Below are positions 1 to 9,053 of a DNA stretch of 36,854 nucleotides, in pieces. Origin of the DNA: Nemertoderma westbladi (lineage: Eukaryota; Xenacoelomorpha; Nemertodermatida; Nemertodermatidae); the NCBI GenBank assembly GCA_032718475.1, contig JAUCBJ010001779.1, positions 1 through 36,854 of the forward strand, read 5' to 3'. Below the pieces are notes generated by a model. That model ran no database searches. It was given only the letters and a program-made list of their open reading frames with translations, and was not told where the DNA came from. Numbering within the stretch: position 1 is the first letter of the stretch; every line of letters begins with the position of its first letter. Made by a program: the position numbers and the translations under genes.

Positions 1-130
1 TTGCTGCACTTCTTAAACAACCCCCCCCCCCCCTCCCCTCTATCACTACGTCTACTTCTGCTACTAACCATTAAACACCCCCCCCCCCCCCCTCACCCCA
101 CCACTAGGTCTACTACTAACCACTAACGGG
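1..130. repeat. Imperfect tandem repeat with C-tracts
   Basis: Two units of about 55 bp follow one another. Each has a C-run of about 14 followed by a segment like CTACTTCTGCTACTAACCA. They differ by several substitutions. No coding frame is visible. Confidence 0.6.
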
Positions 131-696
131 TAGTTGTGCGTGGTAGAACCGCCGTGACTCATCCTCAGAGGATGTGGTGATTGGCACTCGGTTGACGCCT
201 GTAGCATTATATATATACATATATATTTAACACTTTACCTTGCTTATTTTTTTAAATATGTTTACCATACTTATTTGGGCTTCGTTTGATATACTGTAGT
301 GCACCCACCATCACGTTATGTATCTTTAAATTATAATTGTATCTAAGAACGTTTCCTTTTACCACTAAGTAATATTTCAAAATGTTTAAATATTAATTAC
401 TTTCTATATAAATTTGATGTGTCCATCGAAGTTTTTTTTTCGTAATTTCGTAATTGTTTATTCATATTTTTGTGTTAATTAGTTGTAATGCAGTAAAATC
501 GGACCAATTTATAATGCGAAGGTTTCATAATTCCGGCTGTAAAGGGTTAATAATTAAAAATAAAGGGCAGTTCGGCTGTAATACAGTAGTGAACACTGAA
601 CAATGATGGTTAAGTTTAATAAAAATATGTAAGGTTTTTAACACTATGTCCTATTGGTTAGTCCTGAGATTAGTTATCGGCACCATCGTCATCCCC
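131..696. other. AT-rich non-coding stretch
   Basis: AT-rich sequence with short A/T homopolymers and no convincing frame. It lies downstream of the minus-strand gene that ends at 963 and may hold its 3' UTR. A minus-strand AATAAA (plus-strand TTTATT) is at 457-462, about 500 nt past the stop, a plausible but unproven polyadenylation signal. Confidence 0.4.
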
Positions 697-873
697 GGCA
701 CCACCAACGGGATTACCGCGCTCTTCAACCCCGGCGCCGGCACCACCAACGGGATTACCGCCCCCTTCAACCCCGGCGCCAGCACCACCAACGGGATTAC
801 CGCCTTCCACAACCCCGGCGCCGGCACCACCAACGGGATTACCGCCTTCCACAACCCCGGCACCACCAACGGG
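697..873. repeat. 42-bp tandem repeat, GC-rich
   Basis: Three full 42-bp units (697-738, 739-780, 781-822), one 36-bp unit lacking GGCGCC (823-858) and a partial unit (859-873). Each begins with (A/G)GCACCACCAACGGG. Because 42 and 36 are multiples of three, several frames stay open on both strands, including a Gly-rich minus frame (about GNPVGGAGAG per unit). It starts about 90 nt beyond the stop codon of the minus-strand gene at 963, so I place it in that gene's 3' UTR rather than its coding part. Confidence 0.85.
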
Positions 874-962
874 AAGAGCTCCGTATATGTGGAACGCAAA
901 GTTTCTGTTGGCTGCCAGAACTCGCGTCACGTGAAGACGGGCAGGTTCCACCCCAGAACTGC

Positions 963-2548
963 CTACCAAGTCGGTCGACGTTGCAGATTATCCCCATCCG
1001 AAAATCCACCAACCATTATTTCCGTACCGCTGAGCAACTCCGCATTAACGTGTTTCCTTGCCTCCCTGTTCGTAACGATCTGCGTTTTCGACTAGAAATA
1101 AATTATTATAGTTTTTATAACATTTATACGGCCTATATTAAATAAGTAAATATTTTAGATTCGGTGCATATTAATGTATATTTATATGCTACAATCTGTA
1201 TACCAGTTGTTTACATCATATTATGGTAATAAAGGCTCTGATTAAATAATAATTTATTATATTTATAATCCATTTTATTATTAATTAAATCAATGTATTT
1301 TATACTTACTATTTTATTTCTATTCACATATCTTGTAGACGTTCAAGTTTTACATAACAATTTTTATTAATTTAATATACAATTTATGAATAACATGCTG
1401 TGGATACTTAACATGTTCAGTAATAAAATAACAGAACTTATACCATTAATAATATGAAATATATATAAAACTTTGAAAATATATATTATTTGTTTAGAAT
1501 TCGAACATTTAAATCACTTACTTTCTGATGTTCCTCAGAGAGAGAAACAACCCGGTGAATCGGTTTGAGGTAAACACGTTTACCCTCTCCAACCCTCACC
1601 ACCGGTAAATTTAGAGCGGCGGACAGCGTGCACAACATGGACGGCAAGGATTGCCTGTAGCAGCCGCACAAACTACGATCGCCCTTCAGGCCGCGACAAA
1701 CTGTGCCGCCGCAAACCTTCTTCATTGTCGTCTAAAAAATGTAAAATATATAAGTTTAGTTTGTTGTGTTGTATGACGTTCAGATGGGATTGAACTAGGT
1801 GTATTGCTATTTACGTCTTTATTGGCCTCACAATATGTTGCCTCTATGTTGGACCCTAGAGATTATAATAATCTCAAACCACTCAATATATTTATAATCT
1901 TCATTATTCTTTAGAAAAATATTTTTAAGTCTCCCGCCACGCCCATCCCCATCATTAAATGTTACTTATTCAGTTATTATATATTCTGTCAATAATTATT
2001 GTATGAGTGCCTGTCGAATTAATAGTTTGATAAAAAAAAATATTAACATCAACATACCCCTGTTACCATGTACAAGGAGAACCCCTGAAGATCGGGTGAC
2101 TTTATTAAGTCGTTGATGTTACTTGGTAACTCAGGCAAAACCGCTGGTCTTTCCAGATATAACGGCTTGTGCTTTGTTAATATTGTTGGGAGGTGGGTTA
2201 TCTCCCCACCACGGTAACCCGGCTCAATGATTGCTATAAACGATCCCGTCCCGATCTCATTCACAAAGAAATCATCTGAATCCTCACGGTACTGGTGTAC
2301 CATGACAAATGTTTCATTGGAAGATAATTCCCTAAAAAACAATCATATGTAATATATGAAATCTATGGAAATTAAATGATTTAATTTATTTTATATCACC
2401 TGGTTACATGGATCAATATTTATATAGTCAGAATTACGATAAATAAAACACGTTGTTTACCTTTTCGCACCTCGATCCGATTTATATACCTCCCTTGCTG
2501 CACTCGGTCGGTAAATAACAGATCTCGGGGCGATGGTAAATAAAGCAT
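963..2548 (-). CDS. Unknown four-exon gene (223 aa, spliced model)
   Basis: I do not recognise this protein. Model on the minus strand: exon 1 at 2548-2490 (ATG at 2548, ending AG|GTATAT); exon 2 at 2331-2058 (acceptor TTTTTTAG, donor GG|GTATGT); exon 3 at 1731-1522 (acceptor TTTTTTAG, donor AAA|GTAAGT); exon 4 at 1091-963 (acceptor TTTATTTCTAG, stop TAG). Introns are about 158, 326 and 430 nt. Every junction is in phase and the parts sum to 672 nt, exactly 224 codons including the stop. Exon 2 encodes a well-mixed segment containing VMVHQYREDSDDFF and GTGSFIAIIEPGYRGGE. Exon 3 carries a cysteine cluster, C-x4-C-x8-C-x-C, which could bind zinc (inference). Exon 4 ends in RRPTW. Exon 1 is the least certain part; another donor (AAAAG|GTAAAC, at 2461) would also fit in phase in another frame. 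The gene lies only about 80 bp from the TIR element at 2627, so it could be truncated or itself mobile. Confidence 0.5.
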
Positions 2549-2764
2549 ATATTATTTGGAAATTTCCGGTTTGGGGGGCACTGAAACGCTAAAAAACGCA
2601 TGTGTCTAAAATACTTTGCACTTGTCTACGGTGGCTGATTTAGGCCACATTTAATTAAATTTTTTTTCAAAGAGGATTAAGAAAAAAATAAACTAAATTA
2701 TATTATTTAGGGGATTAAGAAAACAGAAACAAATTAAACTAAATTATGTGAATATTGATTTTGA

Positions 2765-3200
2765 TTTCTGATTGGTTGGAAAAATAAATAAACTAAATTA
2801 AGTATATTTCTGATTGGTTGAAAAAATAAATAAACTAAATTAAGTTATTTCTGATTGGTTAAAAAAATAAATAAACTAAATTAACTGTATTTCTGATTGG
2901 TTGAAAAAATAAATAAACTAAATTAAGTATATTTCTGATTGGTTGAAAAAATAAATAAACTAAATTAAAATATTTCTGATTGGTTGAAAAAATAAATAAA
3001 CTAAATTAAGTTATTTCTGATTGGTTGAAAAAATAAATAAACTAAATTAAGTTAATTCTGATTGGTTGAAAAAATAAATAAACTAAATTAAGTATATTTC
3101 TGATTGGTTGAAAAAATAAATAAACTAAATTAAGTATATTTCTTATTGGTTAAAAAAAAAATAAACTAAATTAAGGGAGGTTTCTGATTGGTTGAAAAAA
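2765..3200 (+). repeat. Left subterminal ~42-bp repeat array of the TIR element
   Basis: About eleven copies of a unit containing TTTCTGATTGGTTGAAAAAA followed by TAAATAAACTAAATTAAG, spaced about 42 bp. The core CTGATTGGTT is nearly invariant while the A-rich linker varies by a few bases. It mirrors the right-hand array at 5608-5850. Such arrays often hold transposase binding sites (general knowledge; not shown here). Confidence 0.9.
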
Positions 3201-3540
3201 TTGATAAACTAAATTATACAGTCTGCATGTAGGCCGGTCAGACAGTTGGACAACTGCTCTCAGACTGCCAGTTTGTGGTACTGGTGTACTGCAGTACTGC
3301 CTGGCCGTGGTCTGTGTGTGGTATATGTCTGTATGCTGTACTGCTGTATGATGTATGAACAGAATCACCAACAACATGGTAAGGGAGGCTACTGTTAAAC
3401 TGTAGTACTGGTACATGTAGCGGTGTAGTGTAGTAGTCAGGTAGTGGTGCCGGTATGCCTGTATGCTATCCTGATGAATTGTTTTAATCTACTATGGACT
3501 GTTTTAATCTATTAGCCTACTAAATGGAAGGGGGGCCTGA

Positions 3541-4026
3541 CAGCCTGATGATCAGGAGAAACGCCGGCTTTTAACAGACTTAAGGAGGGATACCTATCTC
3601 CGTGTGGATGAAGTTTATCGCATATTTCATGATTCTGCATCAGTTGATACTAATAGGTCTTCCTCTACTGGTACGCCTGACAGGTCATGTAAATGGTTCA
3701 CACTCAAACCTATATATGGAAGCTGGGCAATTAACACAGGGTACAATTAGTGACAATGTAAAAAGATGTTGAGGGAGTTCGACCCAAAGTTATTGGAAGC
3801 ATTCGTTCGATTTGTTACTGGTTCAAATCTTCTTGTATGTGAATTTATTGTGGTTGGATTTTTCAAGGAGGACAAGTTCCAATCGAGTTTCGGACGTTCG
3901 ATAACTGCGAGAACATGTACCCCACTGTTAACGTTACCAACAGACTATAACTCCTATATGGAGTTGAAGGAAGAGATACAGAAACTACTCATGAACGGAA
4001 TGGGGTACTTATTTTCAGATTATTGA
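3541..4026 (+). pseudogene. HECT E3 ligase C-lobe remnant inside the transposon
   Basis: The intact stretch 3766-4026 (86 codons) ends at a true stop and reads like the C-terminal lobe of a HECT ubiquitin ligase: a FVTGS motif near residue 16, then ARTCTPLLTLP with the conserved T-C of the thioester cysteine, then a YNSYMELKEEI helix and a short tail. HECT proteins transfer ubiquitin through this cysteine. The N-lobe and any upstream domains are missing. The same frame continues upstream (3541-3747) with coding-like sequence (QEKRRLLTDLRRDTYLRVDE), separated from the HECT part by TAG TGA at 3748-3753, so either a small intron is missed or the gene is dead. It faces the minus-strand transposase of the same element. 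Orthology to a particular E3 cannot be decided. Confidence 0.55.
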
Positions 4027-4033
4027 TCAATAC

Positions 4034-4759
4034 AATGATGTAAAGAAAGTGTTATTGTATATTAATTGTGTTATTTTTTATTGTATATTAATTGTGTTAT
4101 TTTTTAGATACAAATAATCTTTATTCTTATTTTCAATAATTAGTTGCGTTCAAGTTTGTTTACAACCTTTTTCAGTTGCTGAAGTCCCCCCTCCGGAGCC
4201 GGAGGTTTGGTAAAGAGAGGGGGGGGGGGGGGGGGATTTGATGTGATTTGCTTTTCAGTTCACACGTAATACGCACACACATAATGTCCTGCGACTTAGA
4301 TAGATCCTTAGTTACAGCTGATTACTAGTATAAAATTAATATGTAACATGTGCTATCGAGTCTCGTTTGTTGTTTTGGTTACAATCGGTCCGTCACTATA
4401 TAACCTGCACCCTTCTCGACTGAAAACAACGACATGAACTGTACCAGCCTGTTGTGGATGGGGTGGGGGGGGGGGGGGGGGGGGTACAAAGTTGGTTGAT
4501 TGAAGAGTAATAATCCTCATTTACCTAAGTAAATAATGCAAATCTTATTTACCGCTACCATTGACTGAGGGGTAAAAAATATAAATTTTAACAATACATA
4601 TTATTATATAACATATATATTGATATAATATAGTACACATAATGTTGAATTCACACTACTACATTAACCAATGCTTGTTCGACTAATACATCGGCACATT
4701 GCCATAACGTACTACTTTGCTGAGGAGATATAATATGTGGGTTTCTTGATAAGTAATAG
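4034..4759. other. Non-coding middle of the TIR element
   Basis: AT-rich spacer between the two convergent remnants. It contains a short direct duplication of TATTGTATATTAATTGTG (about 4053-4105), a palindromic CTCCGGAGCCGGAG near 4191, and two long G-tracts. No frame worth calling. Confidence 0.5.
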
Positions 4760-5605
4760 TCACAGATGTTTGATACAGACCTTCGGCATGTTAATTGTCA
4801 TTACCGAGTTAAATCTGTCAATCAGATTGATATCCTCTATACTAACTGGATGCAAATAGTTTGGATTATCGACAAACAATATGTCAGGTTTACCCCCAGG
4901 TGAAATAAGTCCACTTTTACGAAGTCGGTGGCTATTCCATTGAATTCTATTTCTAATAGAGTCAAGTGTTCTTTGAAGTAAGTCTAAATAAACGTAACGC
5001 ACTATCTCAATATGTAGATTATTAGATGTGTCTATAATGCCATAAATTTCCAGCGATCCAAAGTGAGACAACCAAGTTTGCATGCCGAGCATTGGGAACT
5101 TAGACTACCATGATTAAATGCGCTGATTGCGCGTGCTTTTTCCATATATAAAAACTTGTGGATCAGAAATATTTAGTTCATATAGACGTAAAAGTCGTTG
5201 AAAGAATTCTGCATTGACGTTTTCTGTGCCACGATCAGACCTAATAATGTGCGGGACACCGCCTAGCTCTTTAAGGGCATCAATAAAATATTCACCGATT
5301 ATAAACGGATCATTATTCGTGCGATGGCATTTAAGCCAGAGTAGTTTACGGCTATAGCCGTCGATTCCCCCATGAACAGCCAAACCGTAGGGCTTTAGCT
5401 TGTCCCACCCATCTATGTGTAGTAAGTAATTTGGGCCCTTTGAAATATAAGTACGTCTGACCACTTTCCTACTAATCCTTCTCCTAACTGCGTTCGGTTC
5501 TAATAAACGAAGGAGTTGACCAACTAACTTTTTCGGTACATATAATTTATGATTTAACAATAATAACTTCTGCATTTGCCTATAACCAAGGCCACTCGTG
5601 TTCAC
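4760..5605 (-). pseudogene. DDE (rve / IS3-like) transposase, inactivated
   Basis: Read from 5605 down to 4760 in one frame. N-terminal helix-rich part with GYRQMQKLLLL, then the RNase-H-like integrase core: first catalytic Asp in LLHIDGWDKLKPYG, a GGIDGYSRKLLWL strand, second Asp in HIIRSDRGTEN, then YGKSTRNQRI. The next codon, where this family has the catalytic Glu, is TAA, and three codons later a second stop, TAG, stands where Trp is expected. The same frame then resumes with LGMQTWLSHFGSLEIYG and a C-terminal PGGKPDILFV. Both stops look like single substitutions in an otherwise aligned frame, so the enzyme lost its third catalytic residue and its C-terminus. The N-terminal DNA-binding part is also absent: the frame begins directly beside the subterminal repeats. 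It cannot mobilise itself; the perfect target duplication suggests it was inserted while active or moved in trans. Confidence 0.85.
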
Positions 5606-5607
5606 TC

Positions 5608-5850
5608 ACTTTATTTTTTCAACCAATCAGAAATACAGTTAATTTAGTTTATTTATTTTTTTAACCAATCAGAAATAACTTAATTTAGTTTATTTATTTT
5701 TTCAACCAATCAGAAATATACTTAATTTAGTTTATTTATTTTTTCAACCAATCAGAAATACAGTTAATTTAGTTAATTTATTTTTTAAACCAATCAGAAA
5801 TAACTTAATTTAGTTTATTTATTTTTTCAACCAATCAGAAATCAATATTC
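5608..5850 (-). repeat. Right subterminal ~42-bp repeat array of the TIR element
   Basis: Six copies of the array unit seen at 2765-3200, in inverted orientation (TTTTTCAACCAATCAGAAAT). The array ends right where the transposase frame begins. Confidence 0.9.
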
Positions 5851-6056
5851 GCATAATTTAGTTAAATTTGTTTCTGTTTTCTCAATCCCCTAAATAATAT
5901 AATTTAGTTTATTTTTTTTCTTAATCCTCTTCGAAAAAAAATTTAATTAAATGTGGCCTAAATCAGCCACCGTACTTGTCTGGTGGGAAAACACTTAGAA
6001 AATTGTTCTCATATTCATTTCTACATTGTCAGATTGTCTATATATGAAAAGACTCT

Positions 6057-6415
6057 GATATTTTTCTCAAATTTCCCGGTTTCCTAGGGAAAATACCGGG
6101 AAAAAATACAGGAAATTTGTATCACAATCTTTAGCCTATTCAAAAAAATTTTCGAATATTCATTTAGATAAACATGGTTTTCTCAATAAATACCTGTACT
6201 AAACAATCTGACAATACAAACCAAAACAATAAACGATATTTTTCTCAAATTTCCCGGTTTCCTCGGGAAAATACCGGGAAAAAATACGGGAAATTTTTAT
6301 CACAATCTTTACCCTATTCAAAATTTTTTTCGAATATTCATTTAGATAAACATGGTTTTCTCAATAAATACCTGTACCGGTACTACTGTACTAAACAATC
6401 TGACAATACAAACAA
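6057..6415. repeat. Tandem duplication, ~178-bp unit
   Basis: GATATTTTTCTCAAATTTCC starts at 6057 and again at 6235. The units share CCCGGTTTCC, ATACCGGGAAAAAATAC, the TTCGAATATTCATTTAGATA block and CTAAACAATCTGACAATAC. They differ by scattered substitutions, and the second carries an insertion containing ACCGGTACTACTGT. Frames over it (for example 6174-6446) are repeat-derived. Confidence 0.85.
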
Positions 6416-6444
6416 AGCAGGCAAATTAATTTCACAATTTTTTT

Positions 6445-6710
6445 GAGGGAAAGGAGCAGGTTACATAGGCAGGCCTTTCTAACCAAAACAATAAACGGCC
6501 ATTCTGCCACTTTACAGCTTTACCAATCTGCCAATTGTGGGTCCAAAGGAGCAGATTGCAGATGTAGGCTTTCATAACCAAAACAATACAGCAATAAACG
6601 ATAACTTTGGGGTTTGCCCCAAAACAATAAACAGCCACTTTACTAATTGAGGGAAAGGAGCAGGTAACAGAGGCGAGCTTTTCTAACCAACTGACCAAAA
6701 CAATAAAGGA
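6445..6710 (+). repeat. Cluster of three copies of the ~50-bp GGAGCAGG...AACCAAAACAATAAAC module
   Basis: Copies start near 6445, 6543 and 6649. Each has (G)GGAAAGGAGCAGG near one end and AACCAAAACAATA at the other. The same module recurs at 16271-16320, 24365-24415 (inverted) and 34921-34970. Spacing within the cluster is about 100 bp, so it may be an old tandem array. Confidence 0.75.
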
Positions 6711-7194
6711 TCACTTTACTAATTGAGGGAAACCATATGGTCAGACAATCGGTAGAAAAAATGTTAATGAAAAAAATTGTAAAAAGCGTTTCATAAAATA
6801 AGCGGTACCGGTATATATATAAATATATACAGACAGATATAAGTGTTTTAAGGGACGGTCCCCAAACTGCCAAAGTAACAATACCCGCAGTAGTTATTAC
6901 AGTACCGGTACTGCAGCCAACATGAGTCTGTCAGTCTGTACCTGTAGTTTGAGTCTGCTAGTCTGAGACTACATCTAATGGAAGCTGTTGTCAGGTTTGT
7001 GTTTATACACCTATAGCGGAGGCTATGCTATGGCATGTATGGTACACCAATACAGCAATACTGGTGAACCGGCAACCGGTACAATAAATACTGAAATAAC
7101 AGTTGACAGTAATACTGCAGTTAAGTGCAGTTGTTAAAAAATCAGTGGCCCTGAAACCGGAAAGAGCCAGAAAATGTGCAAAATTCGATTAAAA
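6711..7194. other. Non-coding, no gene seen
   Basis: AT-rich with TACTG/CCGGTA-rich low-complexity segments (ACCGGTATATATATAAATAT, AGTACCGGTACTGCAG). No coding or RNA gene signal. Confidence 0.4.
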
Positions 7195-7240
7195 TGGAGC
7201 AATGGAGGGATAGCCTTATGAGGTTTCACCTCGTTTCCAT

Positions 7241-8154
7241 AAGGGTCCCTGTCCCTTCGATAGAGACTTATCCGAGTTCGAGCGACAACTTGCAGACTTG
7301 CATATAAACAACGAGTCAAGCGTCGTGAACAATTCTTAAGACGGTAACACCTCCGAACAAACAGCTGCAAATGTAAGTCGACAAAACCCATTTGATATTT
7401 TAGATTGACTATCACCGCACCACTATGTTGACCCAAAAGATTCTCCTTATCCTCCTCTCTATGAATGGTTGAGTCAGTTTGACTCCAGGGGAGTCCATGT
7501 AGCCCATGCTAATATACGCAGCTTGCTTCCTATGATTCCCGAACTAAAATGTATATTAGAACCAGGCTCAATTAATATTCTCACCATTTCTGAGTCATGG
7601 CTTAATGATTCTATCACTAATGCCGAAATTGGTATTCCTGGATATAATATCTTTTGGCGCGATAGGAATAGAAATGGAGGTGGAGTTGCTATCTATATCA
7701 ACTCAAGTCTTGTTTTTAATGTTCTAGAATGGAGTTACAACTGCAAATCTGAGGTCCTATTTTGGTGAACTATCACTACCAAGCACAAAGACAATTCTGC
7801 TTGGTGTGATATACCGACCCGACAGTGACAAAAATATGTTTGCCATTCCTTGGCGATACCTCAAAATACGGAGAGATAATCATTCTGGGGATACTAACAT
7901 AGACCTGTTATAGGTAACTACAAATGCATACCATCCCCCCTTGCTACCGATGGCCTCCTGCAAAGCCTATACAGCTTCACCAATGCACTTGGTGCCAGTT
8001 AATAACTGAAGCAACTCGGGTCACAGCTTTTACAGCCACATTAATTGACCATGCCTTTGTATCGCAACCAAATATGATTACAAGCAGTGGAGTTATTAAG
8101 GAACGATTAAGTGACCACTATAGTGTATACACAAGTACAGTATATAGTGTATAG
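7241..8154 (+). pseudogene. LINE endonuclease (EEP) domain fragment
   Basis: One frame runs from 7241 through NVSRQNPFDILD, interrupted by TAA and TGA, into LYEWLSQFDSRGVHVAHANI (about 7436-7517), then ILTISESWLNDSI with the metal-binding Glu, and GGGVAIYINSS. It stops at 7766-7768. The domain continues in other frames: ILLGVIYRPDS near 7796, GDTNIDLL near 7888 (the GDFN-type strand), and TLIDHAFVSQ ... LSDHYSVY (about 8038-8130), which holds the closing SDH motif. At least two frameshifts are therefore present. In a live element this enzyme nicks the target to prime reverse transcription. Confidence 0.85.
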
Positions 8155-8288
8155 TACATAGTGTATATAGTACAAGTGTATACATAAGTGTATAAACAAT
8201 TTTTGATACAAGAAAAAGACAAAAACCAAAACCAGCTATTCCCCTGACAAGTAACTGACGTTCTTACTCAACCTAATCCAAAGAGATA

Positions 8289-9051
8289 TTGCTCGAAAAA
8301 CTGACAAATAGTAGTACATCCGTACAAGATTTGCCATATACAATAGATGTCAATACTGCAGCAACCATAGTGGATATTGTGTTATCAAGGATTTTAGATG
8401 ATATTTCTCCATTTCGGAAATGCCGCATAAAATCTTTCTCACAACAATGGGTCGATAGGGAGGTGAAAGACGCAATCATCTCCCGCAATAGAGCGTCTCT
8501 CAAACTCCACAATGAAAGAACACTCCTAAACCAGGAGGCCTTTAGAGTCCTAAGAAACAAAGCAACCAACCTCATAAAATGTAAAAAGGTATCGTACATC
8601 AGTCTACAATTTAAAAATGCAACTGGTGATAGCAAGAAACTGTGGAAAGTTCTTAAGACTATCGGTCCTCCTACTAGAAAGCAAGGAGCCCACTCCAAGA
8701 CAACCACTAAATGCCTTTTAATTGATGGCGAAATTCCACATGATCCATCGAAAGTCTGCGAGCACCTCAATACCTACTTCACTAATATTGCAAAAGAACT
8801 AGTATCAGCAATGCCTAAACCACCAGGCTGTTATGGCTTTGAATCTACATTGGAATACTACAAGGGACTCGGAGTAACGGAGAACGCGTTCAGCCTGCAC
8901 CCAGTTGAAGAGGACGACGTTGCCAAAATATTCTCTAAGATTGACCCCTCTAAAGCTGGAGGCCCTGATGGTATCCCTTCATGCATAATCAATGATGGGG
9001 CAATATTCAACTTGTCTATCTCATCTTCAATCTTTCCTGATAACTATAAAA
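8289..9051 (+). pseudogene. LINE linker and N-terminal RT region
   Basis: An open frame of over 250 codons ending exactly at the inserted TIR element. It contains the FSQQWVDREVKDAIISRNRA helix and the hallmark DPSKAGGPDGIPSCII motif that precedes the RT fingers in CR1-like elements, then SISSSIFPDNYKI. The natural next residues (AGVVPAHKKG) lie 2.1 kb further on at 11179, so the TIR element split the RT. The extra codons after 9051 in this frame belong to the insertion. Confidence 0.85.
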
Positions 9052-9053
9052 TA

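Larger units (their letters stand above)
2627..5974. mobile_element. TIR DNA transposon, IS3EU-like DDE family, 3348 bp
   Basis: The ends are inverted copies beginning TACGGTGGCTGATTTAGGCC. They stay alignable for about 130 bp with few differences and then pass into subterminal repeat arrays. The flanks are CTTGTC at 2621-2626 and 5975-5980, a perfect 6-bp target duplication; read as ACGG-ended it would be 8 bp, but the miniature relative at 24256 supports 6 bp. Inside are a DDE transposase remnant on the minus strand and a HECT C-lobe remnant on the plus strand, arranged convergently. The transposase resembles rve-type, IS3-like eukaryotic integrase proteins; the name IS3EU is a family-level inference from that core, the 6-bp duplication and TA ends. 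Two G-tracts (about 4217-4233 and 4464-4482) lie in the middle. Confidence 0.85.

Noticed and set aside
646-1145. Plus-strand ORFs over the 42-bp repeat
   Set aside because: Open only because the unit is a multiple of three; the minus-strand splice model explains 963-1091 better.
2765-3200. CCAAT-box promoter array
   Set aside because: The ATTGGTT units are part of inverted subterminal arrays of a transposon, not next to a gene start.
7134-7436. Minus-strand 100-codon ORF
   Set aside because: Antisense to the LINE coding frame, which has recognisable motifs.
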